A stretch of 64,000 bases of DNA from Oxalobacteraceae sp. CFBP 8761 (GCA_014841595.1 JACYUE010000002.1:186001-250000), one strand, 5' to 3'. Numbered from the stretch's first letter, positions 43,796 to 53,187 are shown. Numbers and translations: made by a program. The notes: generated by a model from the sequence alone, not told the origin.

Positions 43796-44824
43796 ATGTT
43801 CAAAAAGATCCTCGCCGGCGCCGCTGCCGCACTCGTGATGACGACCTCGTTTGCCGCCGACATGACCGGTGCAGGCGCTACCTTCCCGTACCCGATCTAC
43901 GCCAAGTGGGCCGAGGGTTACAAGGCAGCGACCGGCAATGGCCTGAACTACCAGTCGGTGGGTTCGGGCGCCGGTATCAAGCAGATCAAGGCCAAGACCG
44001 TCGACTTCGGCGCGTCGGACATGCCACTCAAGGCAGATGAGCTGGACAAGGAAGGCCTGATGCAGTTCCCGGCCATCATGGGCGGCGTGGTTGCCGTGGT
44101 CAACGTCGAGGGCGTGACCCCAGGCCAGCTGAAGATGACCGGTCCGGTCCTGGCCGACATCTACATGGGCAAGATCACCAAGTGGAATGCTGCACCGATC
44201 GCCGCGCTGAACCCGGGCGTCAAGCTGCCGGATACCGACATCACCGTCGTGCACCGCGCCGACAGCTCGGGCACCTCGTTCCTGTGGACCGACTTCCTGG
44301 CGAAAACCAGCCCGGCCTGGAAAGAAAGCATCGGCTCGGGCACCACCGTGAAGTGGGCCGTGGGCGTGGGCGGCAAGGGCAACGAAGGCGTCGCCGCCAA
44401 CGTGCAGCGTATCAAGGGTTCGATCGGCTACGTCGAGTGGGCTTACGCGAAAAAGAACAAGCTGTCGCACACCCAGCTGCGCAATAAAGAAGGCGTCGAC
44501 CTGCAGCCAAGCGACGACGTGTTCAAGGCAGCTGCCGCGAACGCCGAGTGGAACAAGACCCCAGGCTTCGGCGTGGTCCTGACCGACGGCGCCGGCAAGC
44601 AGAGCTGGCCGATCACCGGCGTGTCGTACATCCTGATGCACAAGGCACAGGCTGACGCCGAAAAGGGCAAGGAAGTCGTCAAGTTCTTCGACTGGGCCTT
44701 CAAGAACGGTGCACCAGCAGCGGCTGAACTGGACTACGTCCCGATGCCAGCAAGCGTCGTCAAGCAAGTGCAGGATGCCTGGAAAGCCAACCTGAAAGAC
44801 GCTTCCGGCAAAGCGATCATGTAA
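43796..44824 (+). CDS. pstS: Phosphate ABC transporter substrate-binding protein
   Basis: 342 residues with a signal peptide (to about 20, TSFA-AD). The mature start MTGAGATFPYPIYAKWAEGY, the phosphate-binding GSGAGIKQI and SSGTSFLWTDFL segments, and FGASDMPL are PstS hallmarks. It binds phosphate in the periplasm for PstCAB. The permease and ATPase genes are not adjacent; a PhoB-like regulator and a GGDEF/EAL protein follow. Expression should be induced by phosphate starvation through the Pho box. A terminator follows the gene, so it is monocistronic. Confidence 0.97.
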   Translation: MFKKILAGAAAALVMTTSFAADMTGAGATFPYPIYAKWAEGYKAATGNGLNYQSVGSGAGIKQIKAKTVDFGASDMPLKADELDKEGLMQFPAIMGGVVAVVNVEGVTPGQLKMTGPVLADIYMGKITKWNAAPIAALNPGVKLPDTDITVVHRADSSGTSFLWTDFLAKTSPAWKESIGSGTTVKWAVGVGGKGNEGVAANVQRIKGSIGYVEWAYAKKNKLSHTQLRNKEGVDLQPSDDVFKAAAANAEWNKTPGFGVVLTDGAGKQSWPITGVSYILMHKAQADAEKGKEVVKFFDWAFKNGAPAAAELDYVPMPASVVKQVQDAWKANLKDASGKAIM

Positions 44825-44843
44825 TCAGGCAGGTGAAGTAACG

Positions 44844-44872
44844 ATCCGGCAGCGCGACTGCCGGATTTTTTT
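44844..44872 (+). terminator. Terminator of pstS
   Basis: ATCCGGCAG (44844-44852) pairs with CTGCCGGAT (44858-44866) and is followed by a run of T to 44872. Confidence 0.92.
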
Positions 44873-44914
44873 ATCAGCACATCCAACCTCGGCATCTCAC
44901 AGACTGGGTATCCC

Positions 44915-45577
44915 ATGACAATGGCGAACACGATCGTCCTGGTGATTGACGACAAGCCGGCCATCGCCGAACTGCTCAAATTTTCACTGCACGAGGACGA
45001 GTGGGTCTGGCACAACGTGCCGAGCCTGGCGCAAGCCTGGGACTTCATCGGGCGCGAACGGCCCGAACTCCTGCTGCAGGAATCGATGCTGCGCAACGAA
45101 GGCGGCATGCGCCTGCTGGCCCGCCTGCGCGGCGACCGGCGCCTGCGCGAACAACCTGTGATCCTGCTGGCGGCCGAATGTGCCGAAGGCGAGCGTCCGC
45201 TGGCATTGCCGGCACCGGTCGCGCATCCCGAATTCATCCCGCAGGCGCCGATCGGCGAGGCGCGCGAACTGTCGCCCGAATCGCGCGTGCTGCGCTCGGG
45301 TCGCCTGGTGCTCGATCCGCTCAGCTGCAGCGTCAAGGTCGGCAACAGCCGCGTCGAAGTACGCCACGCCGAATATCGTCTGCTGCGTTTTTTGCTGTGC
45401 CATCCGGGCCAGGTCTTCTCGCGCTCACAATTACTCGAACAGCTCTGGGACGCGCACCAGTCGCTCGACCAGCGCACCGTCGACGTCCACGTGCTGCGCC
45501 TGCGCAAGGCGCTGGGCCGCGCCAAATCGCTGATCAAGACCGTGCGTGGCGCCGGTTACATGCTGGCACCGACCTGA
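44915..45577 (+). CDS. PhoB/OmpR-type regulator with degenerate receiver
   Basis: 220 residues. The C-terminal winged helix (about 130-218: VRHAEYRLLRFLLCHPGQVFSRSQLLEQLWD, RTVDVHVLRLRKAL, IKTVRGAGYML) closely resembles PhoB. The receiver keeps D12 and D13, but the phosphoacceptor position, by alignment with PhoB PDLILLDWML, is Glu (PELLLQESML, E56). The conserved Thr/Ser is Ala (ILLAAEC) and the conserved Lys is missing (FIPQAP). It is probably not phosphorylated; the Glu may mimic the active state. No partner kinase is next to it. It is 21 bp upstream of the GGDEF/EAL gene. Confidence 0.9.
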   Translation: MTMANTIVLVIDDKPAIAELLKFSLHEDEWVWHNVPSLAQAWDFIGRERPELLLQESMLRNEGGMRLLARLRGDRRLREQPVILLAAECAEGERPLALPAPVAHPEFIPQAPIGEARELSPESRVLRSGRLVLDPLSCSVKVGNSRVEVRHAEYRLLRFLLCHPGQVFSRSQLLEQLWDAHQSLDQRTVDVHVLRLRKALGRAKSLIKTVRGAGYMLAPT

Positions 45578-45598
45578 CATGCAGCGTTCGCTGGCAGC

Positions 45599-48292
45599 AT
45601 GAGCCACCACCCCCGTATTGCCCCTTCCGTTACGCCTCACCGCAGCAAGCGCTACCTGGTGCTGGCATGGCCGCTGCTTGCGCTGCTGGCCTGCATCGCG
45701 CTGTGGGGCGCGACCCTGGTACGGGTGGACGCCGAACAGGGGCGCGTTGCCGGCCAGATCCGCAAGGACGCCGCCGCCTACGCCGAAGCCTACGAGCAGT
45801 ACATCACGCGCTCGGTTGCGCAGATGGACCAGATCACGATGCAGCTCAAGTTCAGCTGGGAGAACTCGCGCAAGCCGGAACTTTTGCCTGACATGCGGCG
45901 TGACGGCATGTTCACGGACAGCGCTTTCCACGTGGTCGCCGTGCTCGATCGCCGTGGCATTGTGCGTTCCAGCACGCGGCCCGGCCTGATTGGCACCGAC
46001 CTGGCGGACGGTCCGTATTTTTCCCGCCACCGCGATAACAATTCGACGGCGCTGCGGCTGGGCACCACGCCGGTGCAGTTCGGCGCGGCCGACGACGTGG
46101 TGCTGTTCACGCGCCGTCTCGACGACCGCGAAGACGAGTTCGACGGCGTGATCATGATGGCGGTCGATGCGCGCTACTTCACGTCGTTCGTCAGCCCGGC
46201 CACGCTCGGCGCCGGCGGCATCGTGGCGCTGGCCGGCAGCGAAGGACGCCTGCGCGTCGAACAGCGCAGCGACGGCGCCGCGTTCTTCGACACGGCCACG
46301 CTGCCGCGCCGCGGCGCTGCCTGGTCGGGCGAACAGGGCGTGCGCGAGCTCGATGGGGCCAATGGCTTTGCCGACGGCCAGTCGCGCGTGCTGGGCTGGC
46401 GCCAGTCGCCGGTCTATCCGCTGGTCGCGCTGGTCGGCCTGCCTCGCGCCGATACGCTGGCCGCAACCAATACCTACTGGACCGACAGCCGCGACCGCGC
46501 CATCGCCGTCACGCTGTGCCTGATGCTGCTCGGTGCGGTCGGCGCCGTGCTGGCGCAGCGCGCGCTGCAGCGCGGCACCGAACAGGACGATGTGCGGCGC
46601 GCCTACCGCACCGCCACCGAAAGCGGCAACGATGGCTTCTACATGGCGGCGGCCGTGCGCGGGCGCGATGGGCAGATCGTCGACTTTCGCATCGTCGACT
46701 GCAACGAACGGGGCGCCTTCTTCTACGGCATGACCCGCGACGACCTGGTCGGTGCGAGCCTGACCGAGATCGACGCCGGCCTGTTCGGCGAAGACTTGCT
46801 GGCCACCTACCGCAAGGCGATGGAGGCGGGCTTCCACGAAGACGACCGCAGAATGCCGAGCGACAATCGCCTGAACATCAGCTGGGGCCGGCGTCGCCTG
46901 GTGCGGGTCGGTCACGGCCTGGCCGTCACGCTGCAGGACATCAGCGAGCGCAAGGCCCACGAGTCGCAGCTCGAGCGCCTGGCCAACGTAGACTCGCTGA
47001 CCGGCCTGGCCACCCGGCATGCGTTTTTGGAACGCATGCCGGCGATGCTGGCGCAGGCGCACAACACCGACATGGGGGCGGCGCTGCTGTTCATCGACCT
47101 GGACGAATTCAAGCACATCAACGATTCGCACGGGCACGCCACCGGCGACGGCGTGCTCAAGTGTGCGGCCCAGCGCCTGCTGTCGCTGCTGCGCCCGTCA
47201 GACCAGGTGGCCCGCTTTGGCGGTGACGAATTTGTTGTCCTGCTCACGCCCTGCGATGGCGAGCGCCAGGCAGCGTCTGTCGCGGCGCGCATCGTCGAGG
47301 CGTTCGGGGTGCCGTTCCTGCTGGGTGACGAACTGCACGCGGTGGGCGCATCGATCGGCATCAGCATGTACCCGCGCGACGGCGCCGATGCCGAGACGCT
47401 GGTGCGCCACAGCGATATCGCCATGTATGTCGGCAAGAACGACGGCAAGGGCCAGTACCGCTTCTTCGATCCGTCGCTGTCGACGACGCTCAATTCGCGC
47501 GCGCGCCTCAAGCAGCACATCCTCGAGGCGCTCGAGGGCGACCAGTTCGTGCTGCACTACCAGCCGCGCGTCGATGCCCGCAGCGGCGAGTTGCTGAGCA
47601 TGGAGGCGCTGGTGCGCTGGCACCATCCAACGCTGGGCATCGTGGCGCCGGGCGACTTCATTCCGCTGGCCGAATCGACCGGCCTGATCGTGCGCATCGG
47701 CGAAGTCGTGATCGACAAGGCGTGCGCGCAACTGGCCGCGTGGCGCGAGGCCGGCGTGGCGCTGGTGCCCGTGTCGATCAATGTCTCGCCCAAGCAGTTC
47801 CTGCGCGGCGGCGTGCAGCGGCAGTTGCGCGCGGCGATGGTGCGCCACTGCGTGCCGGCCAGCCTGATCGAGGTGGAAATCACCGAGTCGGCGATGATGG
47901 GCGACCAGGACGACATCCTGGCCGAACTGGCGGCGCTGCGTGCGCTGGGCGTGAAGCTGCACGTGGACGACTTTGGCACAGGCTACTCGTCGCTGTCGCA
48001 GTTGCAGCGCCTGAAGATGGATGTGCTGAAGGTCGACCGCGCGTTCACGAACGAGCTGGCCCGATCGAAAGAGGGCAAGGTCTTCTTCCAGGCGATCGTC
48101 TCGATGGCGCACGCGCTGGGCATGTCGGTCGTGGCCGAGGGCGTGGAAACCGCTGAACAACTGGCAATCCTGCGCGGCCTGGAATGCAATGAAGTGCAGG
48201 GTTACTTCATCGCGCGCCCGATGCCGGCGCACGAGATGGCGGTGCTGATGACGCAGCGCTACCTGCTCGAGGTCACGGCGTCGGCGTCGTGA
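45599..48292 (+). CDS. Membrane GGDEF/EAL bifunctional c-di-GMP protein
   Basis: 897 residues. Membrane helices near 22-42 and 300-322 flank a periplasmic Cache-like sensor; a PAS domain follows (about 335-455). GGDEF is intact (FGGDEF near residue 541) with an inhibitory I-site RxxD five residues before it (RPSDQVAR). The EAL domain is also intact: MEALVRWHHP, NVSPKQF, EITESAMM, DDFGTGYSSL and VVAEGVET. It can in principle both make and degrade c-di-GMP. It starts 21 bp after the PhoB-like regulator gene, so the two are likely cotranscribed. Confidence 0.94.
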   Translation: MSHHPRIAPSVTPHRSKRYLVLAWPLLALLACIALWGATLVRVDAEQGRVAGQIRKDAAAYAEAYEQYITRSVAQMDQITMQLKFSWENSRKPELLPDMRRDGMFTDSAFHVVAVLDRRGIVRSSTRPGLIGTDLADGPYFSRHRDNNSTALRLGTTPVQFGAADDVVLFTRRLDDREDEFDGVIMMAVDARYFTSFVSPATLGAGGIVALAGSEGRLRVEQRSDGAAFFDTATLPRRGAAWSGEQGVRELDGANGFADGQSRVLGWRQSPVYPLVALVGLPRADTLAATNTYWTDSRDRAIAVTLCLMLLGAVGAVLAQRALQRGTEQDDVRRAYRTATESGNDGFYMAAAVRGRDGQIVDFRIVDCNERGAFFYGMTRDDLVGASLTEIDAGLFGEDLLATYRKAMEAGFHEDDRRMPSDNRLNISWGRRRLVRVGHGLAVTLQDISERKAHESQLERLANVDSLTGLATRHAFLERMPAMLAQAHNTDMGAALLFIDLDEFKHINDSHGHATGDGVLKCAAQRLLSLLRPSDQVARFGGDEFVVLLTPCDGERQAASVAARIVEAFGVPFLLGDELHAVGASIGISMYPRDGADAETLVRHSDIAMYVGKNDGKGQYRFFDPSLSTTLNSRARLKQHILEALEGDQFVLHYQPRVDARSGELLSMEALVRWHHPTLGIVAPGDFIPLAESTGLIVRIGEVVIDKACAQLAAWREAGVALVPVSINVSPKQFLRGGVQRQLRAAMVRHCVPASLIEVEITESAMMGDQDDILAELAALRALGVKLHVDDFGTGYSSLSQLQRLKMDVLKVDRAFTNELARSKEGKVFFQAIVSMAHALGMSVVAEGVETAEQLAILRGLECNEVQGYFIARPMPAHEMAVLMTQRYLLEVTASAS

Positions 48293-48403
48293 GCAGGGGC
48301 CTGGCAGCGAAGTTCCGTGGTGACGATTGAGCGGCATTGGTCCGGCGATGCAAGGTGGGGCCTAGAGTAGCTGCACCGGACATGCCCGGTGTGAAAGGAT
48401 CCC

Positions 48404-48973
48404 ATGCCGAACCTTCAGGATGTCGCCGACCAGATCAATGCGCGACTCGACCAGATCTCGACCAACACCTCGGCCACGGCGGACAACACGGCCGATGTCC
48501 GCAACGAACTGGTGCAGACCAACAGCCGCCTGGCGCAGATCGACGCCACGCTGACGACGGGTTTCGCCAACCTGTCACAGGGGGTGTTTGCGCTGATTCA
48601 GGTGCAGATCATTGCCGCCGGCCTGCTCGACCATAACCGCAAGCAGAACGACACCATCATCTGCGAGCTGGCCAACAGCAATACGCTGCTGTGCAACATC
48701 CTGCGCAAGCTGGCGCTGCAACTACGCATTGACGAGGCATTGCAAGCATCACTGGCACGCATCGAAGGCATCAGCGAGCGCGTCCATGCGCTCGAAGCCG
48801 GTGATGTCGACCGCCATCGCGAACTCCTCGGGCAGGTGCAGGCCTGCTGCCCACCCGATCCCCCGCCGCAAGAGCCTTGTCCCGCCGTATGCCCGCCACC
48901 GGTGTACCGCGAGCGCCAGCCGACGGGCCAGGACTGGAAGCCTTTGCCACCGCCGCAACGGCCGATCGGATAG
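48404..48973 (+). CDS. Coiled-coil protein with Cys/Pro-rich tail, unknown family
   Basis: 189 residues, no signal peptide. Residues 1-55 are an Asn/Thr/Asp-rich heptad pattern (DQINARLDQISTNTSATADN), typical of trimeric or dimeric coiled coil. A hydrophobic patch at about 58-75 (GFANLSQGVFALIQVQIIAA) precedes a second helical stretch with C87 and C97 (ICELANSNTLLCNIL). The tail is rich in Cys and Pro (ACCPPDPPPQEPCPAVCPPP). I do not recognise the family. Five bases separate it from the HExxH gene, so it heads a three-gene operon. AAAGGAT lies before the ATG. Confidence 0.7.
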   Translation: MPNLQDVADQINARLDQISTNTSATADNTADVRNELVQTNSRLAQIDATLTTGFANLSQGVFALIQVQIIAAGLLDHNRKQNDTIICELANSNTLLCNILRKLALQLRIDEALQASLARIEGISERVHALEAGDVDRHRELLGQVQACCPPDPPPQEPCPAVCPPPVYRERQPTGQDWKPLPPPQRPIG

Positions 48974-48978
48974 CCGCC

Positions 48979-50451
48979 ATGGCCACGTTCATCCTGCAGG
49001 ATGCGACCGGCATCGGGTCGGACGACCTCGATCCGGCACAAGGCTTCATCGACATGTCGATCATCGCCAACGATACGGGGCTGGGCATTGCCGATCCGGC
49101 CGCCGGCAAGCAGCGCATGACCTACACCCGCACCGGCAACGGCCCGCCCCGGCTGCGTCTCGACGCCATGATCAACACGGCGTTTTCGCCAAATTACGGC
49201 AGCGGTGCGAACAACGTCGACACGATCGTCGTCGCCGGCCTCAAGTCGCTGGTGCTCGGCGATGGCTCGTTGATGGCCAACAATGCCACCGTCCTGGCCC
49301 CCAGGTCGAGCGGCTTGCCCGGCGCCAGCCTCAATCCCACCGAGCAATGCCTCATCATCTACGATACGAAGCTGACCGTTTGCGTGGCTAGAGCCGGCTC
49401 GGGCGGCTCGCTCGATTTGCCGGTCTCCCCGCCTGTCGCGCTGTACCACGAGTTTTCCCATGCGTTTCGCGTCGTTACCAACAGCCTGCTGGCCGTGACC
49501 GGCATCTGCGACCCGTCGTCGCCGGAAGAACGCGCCGCGATCATCGACGAGAACGATCTGCGCACCGATCTGGCCAGCCGGCAGGGCGCCAGCGCAACGC
49601 TGCGCGACCCGGGTAACCATTGCGGCAAAACTGATTCGGACTGCGAAAGCTGCTGCATCATTGCCACGCTCGTGTCCAGGTCGCCCGGGTCGCGGCAAGT
49701 GCAGATGCTACGCTGCGCGCGCGACCATTTCGTGCGCGGCACCGACGTCGGTCATGCGTTCTTCGAGCATTTCTTTCACGACTATTATGCGTTCTCACCG
49801 CAAGCCTGCACGCTCATGGCGGGCGACCAGCCGCTGCGACGTCAGCTGCTCGAAGGCTTCGTCGACCCTTTGCTCGACTTCTGGAACGTCATGGTCGAGC
49901 GGGGCCGTCGCGTGATGAGCAGCACGCAACTGGGCGCCGCCTTTATCGCGCTGCACCCCGATCGTCTTCATGCCGAAGGTCGCCACGCCGCCTTGCTCCG
50001 TACCAGCGCCTATTGGGACAGCGGGGCAGGGCAGTCCACCGACGCGCCAGCACCGTTGCTGGCATTGCTGCGCGACCGTGCCTGGCCCAGCCCCTACATG
50101 CAGTGGGCGCTCGTCGCGCCAGTCAGGCTGATGCACGCGCTGCTGACCCGGTATCTGGCCGGCGCCGACGCCCCGGCGATCGGCCGTGCCTTCACCGAGG
50201 CGCTCGACGCATGGGCGCCCGAGGTACCGATCAGCACCTTGTGGGCGGCGTTGCCGGCCGCGCAGGTGCGGCGCGAGCTGGGGTTTTGCGAACGGGCGCT
50301 GCTGCAGACCACAAAGAGCAAAACCCGCTTCCGGCAACGATTGGGCGAGCGTTTTCCCGATATCACGGCCGTGGCTCGCGTGCTGGGCCGAGTGCAGGCA
50401 TTGGACGAGGGGGATACATGGCGAGCGACGACAGCAAACCCGACGACCTGA
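48979..50451 (+). CDS. Putative zinc metalloprotease with HEFSHAF motif
   Basis: 490 residues without a signal peptide. The motif H157-E-F-S-H161 in PVALYHEFSHAFRV is a zinc-binding HExxH, followed by acidic ENDLRTDLASRQG (about 191-203), which resembles the third-ligand region of M91-like peptidases. A second His/Glu cluster, HAFFEHFFHDYY (259-270), and a Cys cluster (C215, C222, C225, C226) may bind another metal. The C-terminal half is helical and unrecognised. It overlaps the next gene by 34 bp. Peptidase activity is inferred from the motif only. The ATG at 48979 is preferred over an upstream alternative. Confidence 0.7.
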   Translation: MATFILQDATGIGSDDLDPAQGFIDMSIIANDTGLGIADPAAGKQRMTYTRTGNGPPRLRLDAMINTAFSPNYGSGANNVDTIVVAGLKSLVLGDGSLMANNATVLAPRSSGLPGASLNPTEQCLIIYDTKLTVCVARAGSGGSLDLPVSPPVALYHEFSHAFRVVTNSLLAVTGICDPSSPEERAAIIDENDLRTDLASRQGASATLRDPGNHCGKTDSDCESCCIIATLVSRSPGSRQVQMLRCARDHFVRGTDVGHAFFEHFFHDYYAFSPQACTLMAGDQPLRRQLLEGFVDPLLDFWNVMVERGRRVMSSTQLGAAFIALHPDRLHAEGRHAALLRTSAYWDSGAGQSTDAPAPLLALLRDRAWPSPYMQWALVAPVRLMHALLTRYLAGADAPAIGRAFTEALDAWAPEVPISTLWAALPAAQVRRELGFCERALLQTTKSKTRFRQRLGERFPDITAVARVLGRVQALDEGDTWRATTANPTT

Positions 50452-50936
50452 CCGCAGCCATCCAGTCGGTGGTGCCGGTGGACACGCATCTTCAGGTCGT
50501 CGTGCGGTTGCAAAACAAGGCAGCACGGGCGCTGCATTATGTGGCCGAAGTGCGCGCGACGCGCTACGACCCGGCCACGCGCACCCTGACACTGGCCCTG
50601 TCCGACGAAGGCCGCGAAGTCATCCCGGGCCTGGCGGGCAAACTGCCCGTGTTCCGGCATGTCGATCCGGGCAGTCAGGCCGAGATCCACCTGAGCGTGC
50701 CCGACAAGATCGTCAAGCTGTCGCGCGCTGTTGGGTCTGGCGAACTGGCGTTCGAGACGCAGCAATTCTCTGATGTCCGTGAAGTCGTGGTCGAAGTGGC
50801 GTGGGCCGATGTGCCGTACTACCAGGACACGCGCGTCAGCGCGCTGCAAGATGCGCGTCTGCCCGCTGCACGCTGGGAGCAGCACAAGGCGCGCGCGACG
50901 AAGCGTCAGGACAAGAAGCGCACGCCCAGATCATGA
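50418..50936 (+). CDS. Unrecognised beta-rich protein, third gene of HEFSHAF operon
   Basis: 172 residues, no signal peptide. The middle is strand-rich (HLQVVVRLQNKAARALHYVAEVRATRYDPATRTLTLALSD), and the C-terminus is basic (EQHKARATKRQDKKRTPRS), ending in a likely flexible tail. The segment VVVEVAWADVPYYQDTR is distinctive. I do not recognise the family. The start lies 34 bp inside the preceding gene, so translation is coupled. It may be a partner, substrate or inhibitor of the HEFSHAF protein. Confidence 0.65.
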   Translation: MASDDSKPDDLTAAIQSVVPVDTHLQVVVRLQNKAARALHYVAEVRATRYDPATRTLTLALSDEGREVIPGLAGKLPVFRHVDPGSQAEIHLSVPDKIVKLSRAVGSGELAFETQQFSDVREVVVEVAWADVPYYQDTRVSALQDARLPAARWEQHKARATKRQDKKRTPRS

Positions 50937-50957
50937 GGCAGGGCGGGTACGGTGGAT

Positions 50958-50979
50958 GGGCATGCAGCGGAGCATGCCC
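50958..50979. other. Hairpin between convergent genes
   Basis: GGGCATGC (50958-50965) pairs with GCATGCCC (50972-50979) over a 6-nt loop, between the third operon gene and yghU. No T tract follows on either strand. Confidence 0.5.
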
Positions 50980-51006
50980 AGGGAAGGGCGGGTATGTCAG
51001 TCGAGG

Positions 51007-51849
51007 TCAGTCGAGGTCGGCAGCGCTGTGGCGTTCCAGCACCTGGTCTTCCGCCGGTCCGAACGAGCGGTTGACCTTGCGTCCACGCACCACGGCGGGC
51101 CGCGCCGCGATCGCATCGGCCCAGCGTTTGACGTGCTTGTATTCGTGCACCGCCAAGAATGTGGCCGCGTCGTACAACTGACCGAGCACCATGCCGCCAT
51201 ACCATGGCCAGATGGCCATGTCGGCGATCGTGTAGTCGTCGCCGGCCATGTAGCGGTTGTCGGCCAGATGGCGGTCGAGCACGTCGAGCTGGCGCTTGGT
51301 TTCCATCGCGTAGCGGTCAATCGGGTATTGCAGCTTTTCCGGCGCATACGCATAGAAGTGGCCGAAGCCGCCGCCCATGAATGGCGCCGAACCCATCTGC
51401 CAGAACAGCCAGTTCATCGTTTCGGTGCGCGCCACGCCATCTTTCGGCAGGAACGCGCCGAACTTCTCGGCCAGGTACACCAGGATCGCACCCGATTCGA
51501 ACACACGCACGGGCTCGGCGCCACTGCGGTCGACCAGGGCAGGAATCTTCGAATTCGGGTTGGCGTCGACAAAGCCGCTCGAGAACTGCATGCCTTCGTT
51601 AATGCGGATCAGCCAGGCATCGTACTCGGCACCGGCATGGCCGGCGGCCAGCAGTTCTTCGAGCATGATCGAGACCTTCACGCCATTGGGCGTGGCCAGC
51701 GAATACAGTTGCAGCGGATGCTCGCCCACCGGCAGCGCCTGGTCGTGCGTCGGTCCGGCGACCGGGCGATTGATGTTGGCAAAGGCGCCGCCCGGAGTGG
51801 CGGGCGGGGTCCAGACAGTTGGTGGGACATACGGCGTTGAATCAGGCAT
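51007..51849 (-). CDS. yghU: Glutathione S-transferase family, YghU-like disulfide reductase
   Basis: 280 residues. The pattern matches E. coli YghU closely: GGAFANINRPVAGPTHDQALPVGEHPLQLYSLATPNGVKVSIMLEE, NPNSKIPALVD, RVFESGAILVYLAEKFG, METKRQLDVLDRHL and DDYTIADMAIWPWYGG (positions about 20-65, 100-150 and 180-230). YghU-type enzymes bind two glutathione molecules and reduce disulfides. Cytoplasmic. It is preceded by a palindromic repeat and the rpoH terminator. Confidence 0.95.
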   Translation of the reverse strand: MPDSTPYVPPTVWTPPATPGGAFANINRPVAGPTHDQALPVGEHPLQLYSLATPNGVKVSIMLEELLAAGHAGAEYDAWLIRINEGMQFSSGFVDANPNSKIPALVDRSGAEPVRVFESGAILVYLAEKFGAFLPKDGVARTETMNWLFWQMGSAPFMGGGFGHFYAYAPEKLQYPIDRYAMETKRQLDVLDRHLADNRYMAGDDYTIADMAIWPWYGGMVLGQLYDAATFLAVHEYKHVKRWADAIAARPAVVRGRKVNRSFGPAEDQVLERHSAADLD

Positions 51850-51963
51850 GGCTTTTCCTTGAGCTGACGTGTCAGAAGAACCATTCTAGCCAATGGGCGG
51901 CAAACGTGTCGGCGGCGGCTACACGCGTTCAAGTTACCCCGGTTTTGTGGCGGCCACGTTTTG

Positions 51964-52043
51964 TTGAACGCGTGGACGGGAAACCCGTCCACCCTACAGA
52001 AAAAATACCGTAGGGTGGGCGGCTATGCCGCCCACGCGTTCAA
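51964..52043. repeat. Two-hairpin palindromic repeat (BIME-like)
   Basis: An 80-bp element whose ends TTGAACGCGTGG (51964-51975) and CCACGCGTTCAA (52032-52043) are perfect inverted copies. Inside are two hairpins, GTGGACGGG-AAA-CCCGTCCAC (51972-51992) and GTGGGCGGC-TAT-GCCGCCCAC (52015-52035), and a third inverted pair, CCACCCTAC (51989-51997) with GTAGGGTGG (52010-52018). This is a REP doublet between the rpoH terminator and the yghU start, unrelated to the repeat at 655 and 41168. Confidence 0.85.
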
Positions 52044-52090
52044 CGCAACAAAAATCTGCCGAGGCGACGTCGGAGAAAGCAAAACCGCAT

Positions 52091-52118
52091 AAGAAAAAAC
52101 CCCGCCGAAGCGGGGTTT
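52091..52118 (-). terminator. Terminator of rpoH
   Basis: Read on the minus strand, AAACCCCGC and GCGGGGTTT close a TTCG tetraloop and are followed by T residues. It begins 19 bp beyond the rpoH stop. Confidence 0.92.
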
Positions 52119-52136
52119 GGGAGATGGCAGGGCGAC

Positions 52137-53027
<891 letters not shown>

Positions 53028-53096
53028 GTTTATTTCCCTTTTAATAATCTTGCTGCATCCTGACAGGCCTCGGCCTCATGCCGGTGACGCCATCCT

Positions 53097-53113
53097 GAAG
53101 CGAATATCGCTTC
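53097..53113 (-). other. Hairpin in the rpoH leader
   Basis: GAAGCGA (53097-53103) pairs with TCGCTTC (53107-53113) around a 3-nt loop in the 5' untranslated region. It could take part in temperature-dependent control of rpoH translation, but it does not cover the ribosome-binding site by itself. Confidence 0.4.
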
Positions 53114-53157
53114 GTCATGCGGATACTTTTGCTTGAAATTTGATTGCCTTGGACCAT

Positions 53158-53187
53158 ATATTAGCACTCCCCCAGAGAGAGTGCCAG
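53158..53187 (-). promoter_or_regulatory. CIRCE operator over the rpoH promoter
   Basis: On the plus strand TTAGCACTC (53161-53169), nine bases, then GAGTGCCAG (53179-53187). The HrcA operator consensus is TTAGCACTC-N9-GAGTGCTAA, so 16 of 18 bases match with exact spacing. On the minus strand the inferred -35 is CTGGCA (53187-53182) and the -10 is TAATAT (53163-53158), 18 bp apart, so bound HrcA would block RNA polymerase at rpoH. Confidence 0.82.
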
